This document shows, piece after piece, positions 1-6,756 of a stretch of DNA of 64,000 bases. The stretch is from DATARH01 sp036268425. Lineage in GTDB: Bacteria > Pseudomonadota > Alphaproteobacteria > ATCC43930 > CGMCC-115725. Made by a program: the position numbers and the translations under genes. Each line of letters starts with the position of its first letter. Within the stretch, counting starts at the first letter, position 1. The DNA lies in NCBI GenBank assembly GCA_036268425.1, contig DATAUE010000108.1, positions 62,001-126,000 on the forward strand. Direction: 5' to 3'. The notes beneath the pieces were generated by a model. The model saw only the letters and a program-made list of their open reading frames with translations. It was not told the origin of the DNA and made no database searches.

Positions 1-32
1 CTGCCTATCTGATCCACAACGCCAAGCGATAG
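1..32 (+). CDS. 3' end of a truncated gene (low confidence)
   Basis: Reading from base 3, the frame gives AYLIHNAKR and then a TAG stop at 30-32. This could be the last residues of a gene that starts before the window. The piece is too short to assign to a family, and the other two frames also stop within 40 bases, so it may be chance. Confidence 0.22.
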   Translation, partial: AYLIHNAKR

Positions 33-98
33 ACTGACACCACCCTCGACAAGCGCCTGCCAAGACAATTTTTTGCGTTGGCCAGAAGTCAGCCCCCT

Positions 99-126
99 CT
101 TGACCGGCGTGCGGCAATAACCATCT
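99..126 (+). promoter_or_regulatory. Possible heat-shock (RpoH-type) promoter of the Hsp20 gene
   Basis: CTTGAC at 99-104 is followed after 14 bases by AACCATCT at 119-126. This resembles the sigma-32 pattern (CTTGAA, 13-15 bases, CCCCAT). It lies about 95 bases upstream of a small heat-shock gene, which leaves room for the long structured leader. The match is partial and based only on inspection. Confidence 0.3.
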
Positions 127-130
127 CGGA

Positions 131-220
131 GCTGTGCGGTTGCCACTTTCGGGACCGCCACCTAGCCTCGGCCCCGGCCAAATGGGCGGGTGCCTCAACC
201 CATGTTGCTCACTGGAGAAT
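131..220 (+). promoter_or_regulatory. ROSE-like RNA thermometer in the hsp20 leader
   Basis: The leader of the Hsp20 gene contains several GC-rich self-complementary stretches (for example GGCC...GGCC near 168-180 and GGGTGCC...AACCC near 187-200). It ends in TTGCTC (205-210) facing GGAGA (214-218) just before the ATG. ROSE elements, known upstream of rhizobial small heat-shock genes, have a conserved U(U/C)GCU that pairs imperfectly with the Shine-Dalgarno sequence and melts on heating. Motif, position and gene type fit; the fold was not computed. Confidence 0.6.
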
Positions 221-694
221 ATGGTTATGGATCGCTTTGACTTCTCCCCGTTATTTCGCTCGACGATCGGCTTTGACCGGCTGGCACGCTTGGTCGATGC
301 CGCCACGCGCGTCGACAGCACGGCTGTCTCCTACCCGCCCTACAATATTGAAAAAACCGGCGACGATTCCTACCGCCTGACGATGGCGGTGGCCGGGTTC
401 TCGCAGGATGAGATCGATATCACGGTGCATGAAAACACCCTGATCGTCACCGGCAAGGCGCAGAACAGCGAAGAAGAGGGCCGCTATCTGCATCGCGGCA
501 TCGCCCGCCGCGCTTTCGAGCGCCGCTTCAGCCTCGCCGACCATCTCAAGGTGACCGGCGCCAGCCTCGACAACGGCCTTCTGCATGTCGACCTGGTGCG
601 CGAGGTTCCGGAGGCGATGAAACCCCGCACGATCAAGATCGGCAGCAGCGAGCCCGCACGCCCGCAGGTGACCGAGCAAAAGCAGGCCGCTTGA
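221..694 (+). CDS. Hsp20/alpha-crystallin family small heat-shock protein
   Basis: An ATP-independent holdase chaperone of the IbpA class that keeps denatured cytoplasmic proteins soluble for refolding by DnaK/ClpB. The N-terminus DFSPLFRSTIGFDRL is the usual alphaproteobacterial class A start. An alpha-crystallin domain follows, with YRLTMAVAGF, ITVHENTLIVTGK, the RRAFERRFSLADH strand and the GLLHVDL motif. The protein is about 157 aa, normal for the family. Two ATGs compete: 221 (3 bases after GGAG) and 227 (9 bases after). ROSE leaders place the site very close to the start, which favours 221, but 227 has the better general spacing. A strong terminator follows, so the gene is probably monocistronic and heat-regulated by both promoter and leader. 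Confidence 0.93.
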   Translation: MVMDRFDFSPLFRSTIGFDRLARLVDAATRVDSTAVSYPPYNIEKTGDDSYRLTMAVAGFSQDEIDITVHENTLIVTGKAQNSEEEGRYLHRGIARRAFERRFSLADHLKVTGASLDNGLLHVDLVREVPEAMKPRTIKIGSSEPARPQVTEQKQAA

Positions 695-727
695 CCCGAG
701 GCTGCCAACGCAGCACCCGAAACGAAA

Positions 728-754
728 CGCCCCTGGGAAACCGGGGGCGTTTTT
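728..754 (+). terminator. Rho-independent terminator of hsp20
   Basis: A 9-bp stem CGCCCCTGG (728-736) pairs with CCGGGGGCG (741-749) with one G-U pair. It is closed by a GAAA tetraloop and followed by TTTTT (750-754). It lies 33 bases after the Hsp20 stop codon. Confidence 0.9.
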
Positions 755-786
755 GCGTTTATACGGCCCGGGGCAACCCTCGAGGT

Positions 787-1518
787 TCAGCGTGGCGTGT
801 GCTGTGCCAGAAACGCCTTTACTCGGGTCTTCGCGGCATCGAGCGCCGCACCGCTTTTCCATTCCGCGATGAATTCGCAATTCGGCAGCAGCTTTGACAA
901 TTCCTCAGAGATCGCCCACGGATGCGCATCGTCATTGCCGGCGAGAACCATGCAGGGGGTCTTGATTCCGGAAACGAAGTTGCGATCGGCGCAGTAGACA
1001 AAACCGGCCTCGTACAGGTTCTGATTGAGCGCGGCGAGCACCTCCGCCGTCACTTCGGGGTGGCCTTTCAGCGATTCCGCCCAGGCAGTAAACCGTGCGC
1101 TCGGCGCCGCCGGCATCGCGCCGACCCGGCCGATCGGCTGCGCCAGCACCGCGCTTTGAACACGCGCCGGCTGTTTCTGGATCAGGTTGATGATGAACGA
1201 CCCGCCGATGCACTGCCCGTACAGATGGCAGCGATCGATGCGCAAGTGATCGAGCAGCGCAATGTGATCGGCGGTATAATCATCCCACCCGTCCCGCGCG
1301 GTGATTGGCGCCCGCGATTGACCGCCGGCGTTGCGCTGGTCCATCGCGATGACGCGGTAATTAGCGGCGAATTCAGTGGTCGGGTTGATCGGTGCCGAGG
1401 GCTGGCTCCACACGTCGATAACCGATGCCAGCCCGGCCGGCGCGAACGTCAGAATGGGAAAACCCTGGCCGAATTCCTGATAATGAATTTGCGCGCCGTT
1501 ATGATCAAAGCTCGGCAT
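787..1518 (-). CDS. Alpha/beta-hydrolase with a Cys nucleophile elbow
   Basis: A cytoplasmic protein of about 243 aa with the alpha/beta-hydrolase fold. The oxyanion region is QEFGQGFPILTFAPAG, strand 4 and loop are AMDQRNAGGQS, and the nucleophile elbow is LYGQCIGGS. The elbow residue is therefore Cys103, not Ser; dienelactone hydrolases are a known Cys example. LAGNDDAHP carries the expected acid. The usual C-terminal GHxP histidine is not visible: the region reads AEWKSGAALDAAKTRV. The substrate is unknown and activity is in doubt. The start at 1518 is preferred because AAAGGG lies about 6 bases upstream; a longer reading frame would run into the tRNA-Leu gene. Confidence 0.8.
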   Translation of the reverse strand: MPSFDHNGAQIHYQEFGQGFPILTFAPAGLASVIDVWSQPSAPINPTTEFAANYRVIAMDQRNAGGQSRAPITARDGWDDYTADHIALLDHLRIDRCHLYGQCIGGSFIINLIQKQPARVQSAVLAQPIGRVGAMPAAPSARFTAWAESLKGHPEVTAEVLAALNQNLYEAGFVYCADRNFVSGIKTPCMVLAGNDDAHPWAISEELSKLLPNCEFIAEWKSGAALDAAKTRVKAFLAQHTPR

Positions 1519-1605
1519 GTCGGTATCCCTTTCGTCAACAGCAGCGGCCGGTTCACGCGTCCGCATCCGTCGTGTTATCCGGTAGCGGCGTAGCCTCTGT
1601 GGATT

Positions 1606-1691
1606 TGGTGCGGGCAGTCGGAATCGAACCGACACTCCCAGAGGGAACAGGTTTTTGAGACCTGCGCGTCTACCAGTTCCGCCATGCCCGC
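1606..1691 (-). tRNA. tRNA-Leu (anticodon CAA)
   Basis: Read on the minus strand, the acceptor stem is GCGGGCA / TGCCCGC with discriminator A and an encoded CCA (1606-1608). The D arm contains GGTAGACGC. The anticodon stem CAGGT/ACCTG encloses CTCAAAA, giving anticodon CAA (reads UUG). A long variable arm (TTCCCTCTGGGAG) marks a class II tRNA. The T arm is GTCGG TTCGATT CCGAC. All elements of a leucine tRNA are present. Confidence 0.97.
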
Positions 1692-1914
1692 ATCACCGAT
1701 AGCTATAGCGCGTGCCGCACCGGTTCGCCACTCGCTATCGGCATCAACGCTAACCCCACGCAGGTTTAGTGAACCCTCAAGCGGCCGATTATGTGCTGCG
1801 CGCCTGATACCATTACACGCAAAAATCGGCGCATCACGCGTTGCACAACACAAGAATGTCGAGGACCGCTGTTCTTTGCCTTGCGGAATCAATCGGCGGC
1901 GTCAAAACCCGCAT

Positions 1915-2775
1915 TTACGGCATCGCCACGGGGATGTTATCGATCAGGCGGGTGCGGCCGAGGCGGGCGGCAACAAGAAGACGTGCCGGGCCGGTGAGGC
2001 GCCGCATCGGCGCCAGATCGGCGGCGCAGCGCAGTTCAAGGTATTCGACGACAAAGCCGCCGGCTTGCAGCGTATCGACACCCTGCGCCAGCACCGCCGC
2101 GACATCGTTGGGGTGAGCCGCGAGCGCCTTAGCGCCGTCGCGCAGAACTCGGTTGAGTAAAGCGGCGGTACGACGTTCCTCCGGCGACAGGTAGACGTTG
2201 CGCGACGACAGCGCGAGCCCATCGGCCTCGCGCACTGTCGGCACGCCTTCAATCCGCACCGGAATGTCGAGATCGCGCGCTAGGCGGCGCACTACCATCA
2301 ATTGCTGGTAATCCTTTTCGCCAAAAAATGCGGCATCCGGCAGGGCCTGCAACAGCAATTTGGCGACAACCGTCGCGACGCCCTCGAAATGCCCCGGACG
2401 AAAGGCGCCACACAGCCCTTCGCTGACCTCATCCACCCGTATCGTCGTGGAAAATCCGGGCGGGTACATTTCGTCCGCGCTCGGCATGAACACCAGATCG
2501 ACCCCGGCCGAGGCAAAGGCGGCAAGGTCGGCCGCCTCGCTGCGCGGATAGGCCGATAAATCCTCGTTCGCACCGAATTGCCTGGGGTTGATGAACAGCG
2601 AGGCGACGACCCGCTCGCACTGCGCACGAGCGGCGTGCGCCAGCGCCAGATGCCCGTCATGGATCGCGCCCATCGTCGGTACCAGACCGACGCGCTCTCC
2701 CCGCGCCCGCCAGCCGGCAACAGCCTCGCGCAACACCGCGACACTATGGGCAACGGCGATATCAGGCCTTGTCAT
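1915..2775 (-). CDS. panC: Pantothenate synthetase
   Basis: Joins D-pantoate and beta-alanine using ATP, via a pantoyl-adenylate, in the last step of pantothenate (vitamin B5) synthesis. Visible signatures are VPTMGAIHDGHLALA (HIGH-type nucleotidyltransferase motif), FINPRQFGANEDLSAYPR, FFGEKDYQQLMVVRR and ALSSRNVYLS (KMSKS equivalent). The length of about 286 aa is normal. The start at 2775 is chosen because GAGGCGGAG lies just upstream; an ATG 21 bases further out (2796) is possible but has a poorer ribosome site. The gene stands alone, while panB, its pathway partner, lies about 59 kb away near the end of the window. Confidence 0.96.
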   Translation of the reverse strand: MTRPDIAVAHSVAVLREAVAGWRARGERVGLVPTMGAIHDGHLALAHAARAQCERVVASLFINPRQFGANEDLSAYPRSEAADLAAFASAGVDLVFMPSADEMYPPGFSTTIRVDEVSEGLCGAFRPGHFEGVATVVAKLLLQALPDAAFFGEKDYQQLMVVRRLARDLDIPVRIEGVPTVREADGLALSSRNVYLSPEERRTAALLNRVLRDGAKALAAHPNDVAAVLAQGVDTLQAGGFVVEYLELRCAADLAPMRRLTGPARLLVAARLGRTRLIDNIPVAMP

Positions 2776-2963
2776 CTCCGCCTCTTCGACTGTCATGGCC
2801 GTCCGACCTGATCACGCGACCGGATCAAGCCAGTAGATCGCCGCGCCGTGTCAACGCCGTGGCAAGACACGCAAGAGATGATCGATCGTCGAGCCGGCAA
2901 TGATATGGGCAGGCACAGGCGCCGCTTCGCCTGGCGCGGCAGCGTTTTTCAGGCCGTTAACCC

Positions 2964-4334
2964 TTAATTCGTGCCACGCCCGTCGAGCACCCGGTCGACC
3001 ATCGCCTGCGCCGCGCCAAGATAATTGGCCGGGTCGGTCAGCGCACGCAACGCCTCCGGCCCGAGCGGTCGGGCAACTTCCGGCGTTTCCAGCAACACAT
3101 CGTAAAGCGGCCGGTCGCTTTCGATCGCGGCGCGGCAGGCGTCGTAAACCAGATCATGCGCCGCGTTGCGCCCGGTATGCGGCGCGAGACCCATCATCAC
3201 CGCCTCGGCGACAATCAGCCCGTGCGTCATATCGAGATTGCGGGCCATGCGCCGAGGATCGACAATCAACCCGCCGAGCATAAAACTGCCCTGGTGCAGC
3301 GCCCCAGCGGCATAGCCGAAGGCCTCCGGCACAGCGATCCATTCGACATGCCACGGTCCGGTGGCGCGTTCGAAATCGCTGACCATCGCGTCGAGCACCA
3401 ACCCGGCCTGCTGGCGCAGCGCCTTTGACGCCGCAAGGATCAGTTCGCACGAAATTGGATTGCGTTTTTGCGGCATCGTCGAACTGGAACCGCGCCCGGC
3501 GACAAACGGCTCTGCCGCCTCGGCGAACTCGGTCGCCGCCATCAGTATGACATCAAACGCGATCTTGCCGAGACTGCCGCCGAGCAACGCGAGGAACTGC
3601 ACGGTCTCGACGATCGCGTCGCGCGCGACATGCCAAGTGATCGGCGGATCACCGAGGCCGAGTTCGCGCGCCAGTTCGCGGCGCGACGCGAGGCTGGCCT
3701 CGCCCGGCCCGAGCGACGCCAGCGTTCCGGCAGCACCGCCGAACTGCGCGGTGAGCACCCGTGGCTTCAGTTCGGCGAGGCGCGCGGCATGCCGGTCGAA
3801 CCCGGCGAGCCAAACTGCCGCCTTGTACCCGAAGGTGATCGGCAGCGCGTGCTGCAGGTGCGTGCGGCCGGCCATTGGCGTGTCACGATAGCGCCGCGCC
3901 AGCCCGGCGAGATGCTGGCGCACCGCCGACAGATCGCGCTCGATCAGCGCCAGCCCGTCGCGGATCTGGAGCACCGTCGCGGTATCCATAATGTCCTGGG
4001 TCGTCGCACCCCAATGCAGATAGCGCCCGGCCTCGCCGGCGCGGTCGGCAAGCTGCCGCACCAGCGGCAGGATCGGATAGCCGACATTCTGCGTCTCGAG
4101 CTTAAGCCGGTCGAGATCGAGGCTTTCCGGGTGTGCCGCGACGGCTTTCGCGGCAGTAGCGATGGCTGCCGCAGCCTCCGCCGGCACGATCCCGGCGCGC
4201 GCCTGCGCGGTGGCAAGCGCGCCTTCGACCTCGGCGCAGCGCGCGAGAAACGCGAGTTCGCCGAACGCCGCACGCATCGCGGCGGTGCCGAACATATCGC
4301 CGAACAGCGTCGATTGCAGCACGCCGATGCTCAT
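2964..4334 (-). CDS. Lyase of the fumarase/aspartase superfamily (adenylosuccinate lyase / carboxymuconate cycloisomerase type)
   Basis: About 456 aa with the superfamily layout: N-terminal HWGATTQDIMDTA (ligand-binding TTQD), middle GRTHLQHALPITFG (catalytic His region) and the signature loop GSSSTMPQKRNPISCE with its flexible Ser. Among these enzymes the sequence looks most like 3-carboxy-cis,cis-muconate cycloisomerase (PcaB) and its relatives rather than housekeeping PurB. No other pca genes are nearby, so the substrate is uncertain; it should be a succinyl- or carboxymuconate-type adduct. The ATG overlaps the stop of the upstream bpt gene by 4 bases, indicating translational coupling. 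Confidence 0.85.
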   Translation of the reverse strand: MSIGVLQSTLFGDMFGTAAMRAAFGELAFLARCAEVEGALATAQARAGIVPAEAAAAIATAAKAVAAHPESLDLDRLKLETQNVGYPILPLVRQLADRAGEAGRYLHWGATTQDIMDTATVLQIRDGLALIERDLSAVRQHLAGLARRYRDTPMAGRTHLQHALPITFGYKAAVWLAGFDRHAARLAELKPRVLTAQFGGAAGTLASLGPGEASLASRRELARELGLGDPPITWHVARDAIVETVQFLALLGGSLGKIAFDVILMAATEFAEAAEPFVAGRGSSSTMPQKRNPISCELILAASKALRQQAGLVLDAMVSDFERATGPWHVEWIAVPEAFGYAAGALHQGSFMLGGLIVDPRRMARNLDMTHGLIVAEAVMMGLAPHTGRNAAHDLVYDACRAAIESDRPLYDVLLETPEVARPLGPEALRALTDPANYLGAAQAMVDRVLDGRGTN

Positions 4335-5134
4335 CGGGCGAGTGGTGCGTCCGGCGTGAACGGCATCCAGTTTCCGTTAGTCATGCATTCGAGCGCCGGG
4401 AAGCGCGCCTTGTAGGCCATCTTGGGGCTCTCGGCGATCCAATAGCCGAGATAGACGTAAGGCAGCCCGTGGCGGGCGCACTCCTCGACAAGCCACAGGA
4501 TCGACCAGGTGCCGAGGCTGCGGCGTTCCAGCGTCGGATCGAAATAGCTGTACACCGCCGACAGCCCGTCATCGAGCCGGTCGACCAGCGACACCGCGAG
4601 CAGCGCGCCGCTGGGATCACGAAACTCGACGACCGCACTGCGCACCGCGGTATCCTCAACCATGCCGCGGTAGTCGCCGAAATTCATCGTCGCCATGTCG
4701 CTATCGGCGTGGCGCGAGCGCTGGTAGGCGGTGAACAGGCGGAACTGCTCGACGGTCGCGCGCGGCACCAGGACCTGTCCGCTCAACGCACGGTTCGCAT
4801 TGCGGACGCGCCGCGTCGACCGTGTATGGGCAAAGCCGGCCACTGCGATGCGCACCGGTACGCAGGCCGTGCAGGAACGGCAGGCCGGGCGATAGGCAAA
4901 GCGGTGGCTGCGGCGAAACCCGGCACGCGACAATTCGTCATAAAATTCCGGCGCCGAGCGGCCGGCGAGTTCGACGATCAGCTTGCGCTCGGCCCGGCCC
5001 TCCACGTAAGGGCATGGCACCGAGGCGGTCGCGAAAAATTGATGGAACGGCCCGAGATGGTCGGCGGCCGGGCGCGGCGGCAGGCGGAGCGTGCCGCCCT
5101 TCGGCCTGGTACTGTCGCCGGAGCCGATATCCAT
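4331..5134 (-). CDS. bpt: Aspartate/glutamate leucyltransferase (arginyl-transferase family)
   Basis: Transfers leucine from Leu-tRNA to N-terminal Asp/Glu of proteins, marking them for ClpS/ClpAP degradation in the N-degron pathway. The N-terminal ATE domain carries CPYVEGRAERKL and the Cys cluster RPACRSCTACVPVRI. The C-terminal GNAT-like domain has SRHADSDMATMNFGDY, YSYFDPTLERRSLG and YVYLGYWIAESPKMAYK. Length is about 267 aa. The start at 5134 has GAGGGG 6-10 bases upstream; a longer frame to 5245 lacks a ribosome site. It is first in a two-gene unit with the overlapping lyase. Whether it transfers Leu (Bpt) or Arg (Ate) is inferred from bacterial origin. Confidence 0.93.
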   Translation of the reverse strand: MDIGSGDSTRPKGGTLRLPPRPAADHLGPFHQFFATASVPCPYVEGRAERKLIVELAGRSAPEFYDELSRAGFRRSHRFAYRPACRSCTACVPVRIAVAGFAHTRSTRRVRNANRALSGQVLVPRATVEQFRLFTAYQRSRHADSDMATMNFGDYRGMVEDTAVRSAVVEFRDPSGALLAVSLVDRLDDGLSAVYSYFDPTLERRSLGTWSILWLVEECARHGLPYVYLGYWIAESPKMAYKARFPALECMTNGNWMPFTPDAPLAR

Positions 5135-5452
5135 CGCGTCGCCCCTCGCTGATGCGCTGCGCCAACAGTCCAGCCTACCCCAGAGCATGCCTCGCGTACG
5201 CCGGAGGATGAGCATGCCAGAGGGCACGCAGGCAGACAACCGCACACCGTTGCCGCACCCCGCTGCCCAGACTTGTTGCTAACCACCATTTTCATCGATC
5301 GGCGGCCCCTTTCCCGCGCGGTTCCCGGCCCGCCCGCCCCTCGCCAAAACCCCGCGCTTTCGGCGATACTACAAACGATGTGTACGACCGTGAGGCGACG
5401 GGAGTTCGCCTTAACCTGCAATTAACAACGTTCGCCGAAAATCGGATCGAGC
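5135..5452. other. Divergent intergenic region between bpt and the tad genes
   Basis: This 318-base gap separates the minus-strand bpt unit from the plus-strand TadE gene and should hold both promoters. The part near the TadE gene is richer in A/T (for example AACCTGCAATTAACAACG around 5412-5430). No clear -35/-10 pair, hairpin or conserved short gene was recognised. Confidence 0.5.
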
Positions 5453-6163
5453 ATGAAACGGGATACGGCCAAAGCAATGTTCGGGTTCGCTCGACGAAAC
5501 AGGCACGCGGTGGCGCCGGGCATGGCAGACCGTTCGCACGGAATGCGCCGGCTGGCATGGAAAGGCGTCCGGCGGGCGGCCAATTCCGTCATCCATATGG
5601 ACAATCGCGGCGCGACCCTGATCGAGTTTGCGATCGTCGCACCGATGCTGCTGCTGCTGATGACGACGATCATCGACCTCGGCATTATGCTGACGACGCA
5701 ATCGCTGCTCGACGGCGCCGCGCGCGATGCGGCGCGTCTGATCCGCACCGGCCAGGTCAGCACCTCCGGCAACCCCATTTCGACGTTTCAAACACTGCTG
5801 TGCTCGAAACTGTCGCCCATTATGAGCACCGCAACGTGCCAGTCCAAGGTCATCTTCGACGTTGAAGTGTTCCCAGATTTTGGCGATGTGAGTTTTAAGC
5901 CGTGCACGTTGAATAACAATCAAACCGGCACCGGGACGGTCTGCAAGTTTTCCTCGGGTGGTTCGACCGACATCGTTGGCGTCCAAGTGACCTACAATCG
6001 CACATTTATCGTGCCCTGGGTCGGCGCGTGCCTGACCGGCGGCTCCTGCTGGACCGGCACCGGATCGGCCATCGGAACAAAGCCTGGCGCCAATTCAGTA
6101 CCGTTGGTCTCGACTGTCGTATTCAAGAACGAGCCGTTTCCCGCCAGCAGTCCAGCATCATGA
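5453..6163 (+). CDS. TadE-like pseudopilin (first copy)
   Basis: A minor pilin-like protein of Flp/Tad pili or a related secretion system, anchored in the inner membrane by one N-terminal helix. DNRGATLIEFAIVAP is a TadE type IV prepilin-like site: processing after Gly would leave Glu at +5, followed by the hydrophobic stretch MLLLLMTTIIDLGIML. The rest is a periplasmic beta-rich domain with several Cys. The start is uncertain: ATG 5453 gives a 51-residue N-terminal extension, while ATG 5543 (MRRLAWKG) or 5597 (MDNRG) would give the short leader usual for TadE. It overlaps the next gene by 4 bases (ATGA), so the three tad genes form an operon. No TadA ATPase, TadB/C or CpaB genes are in the window. 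Confidence 0.85.
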   Translation: MKRDTAKAMFGFARRNRHAVAPGMADRSHGMRRLAWKGVRRAANSVIHMDNRGATLIEFAIVAPMLLLLMTTIIDLGIMLTTQSLLDGAARDAARLIRTGQVSTSGNPISTFQTLLCSKLSPIMSTATCQSKVIFDVEVFPDFGDVSFKPCTLNNNQTGTGTVCKFSSGGSTDIVGVQVTYNRTFIVPWVGACLTGGSCWTGTGSAIGTKPGANSVPLVSTVVFKNEPFPASSPAS

Positions 6164-6756
6164 ACAGGTTGCACATGCGCAAATTGTTTCGGCTGATCGC
6201 CGGCGCGAAAGTCTTCACCGATCAGTCGGGCCTCGCGGCGGTTGAATTCGCAATGCTGTTACCCGTCCTGCTGACGCTGTTTATCGGCAGTTACGAGACG
6301 TCCGCGTTGTTGCTGGCCTATCTGAAACTCGAAGCCGCGGCGGAGACCGCCGCCGACCTCGTGGCCCAGACCGACGTGAAAACGACATTGACCGCGGACA
6401 GTTTCACCAACATCACCAATGCCGTAGACCAGGTGATGACGCCGCTATCCACCACCAATCTGAAGATCGCCTATGCCAGCGTCACCTATGATACCGGTAA
6501 AGCCGTAATCGACTGGCAGGATCCGACCTCCGGCCCGATTTCGCTTGCCAGCCTGCCAAATGGCGTCAATGCCTCTACACTCGGCGCCAATTCGTCGATG
6601 GATAGTGTCATCGTCGTAAAACTGACCTATCCCTACACGTCACCCCTGAGTTCATATTTCAGCAGCAACTACACGTTGACCGCGTCAGCCTTCAACCGGC
6701 CGCGCTACGTCACCTGCGTACCAAGCTACCACAACACAAACTCCCAATGCCCTTGA
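6160..6756 (+). CDS. TadE-like pseudopilin (second copy)
   Basis: About 198 aa. After a basic leader, DQSGLAAVEFAMLLPVLL again shows the TadE/TadF cleavage pattern with Glu at +5, then one membrane helix ending near YETSALLLAY. The periplasmic part has TADSFTNITNAVDQVMTPLS and a C-terminal Cys pair (TCVPSYHNTNSQC). The start codon overlaps the previous stop (ATGA) and the 3' end overlaps the TadG-like gene, so translation is likely coupled through all three. It probably serves as the partner pseudopilin (TadF role) of the first copy. Confidence 0.88.
   Translation: MNRLHMRKLFRLIAGAKVFTDQSGLAAVEFAMLLPVLLTLFIGSYETSALLLAYLKLEAAAETAADLVAQTDVKTTLTADSFTNITNAVDQVMTPLSTTNLKIAYASVTYDTGKAVIDWQDPTSGPISLASLPNGVNASTLGANSSMDSVIVVKLTYPYTSPLSSYFSSNYTLTASAFNRPRYVTCVPSYHNTNSQCP

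Noticed and set aside
78..380. 100-aa frame overlapping the Hsp20 leader
   Set aside because: It overlaps the thermometer and the Hsp20 gene in another frame and has no family sequence.
4978..5421. Minus-strand frame starting near 5295 (MKMVVSNKSG) upstream of bpt
   Set aside because: It overlaps the bpt start in another frame, is Cys/Arg/Ala-rich and resembles no family; bpt has a better start.
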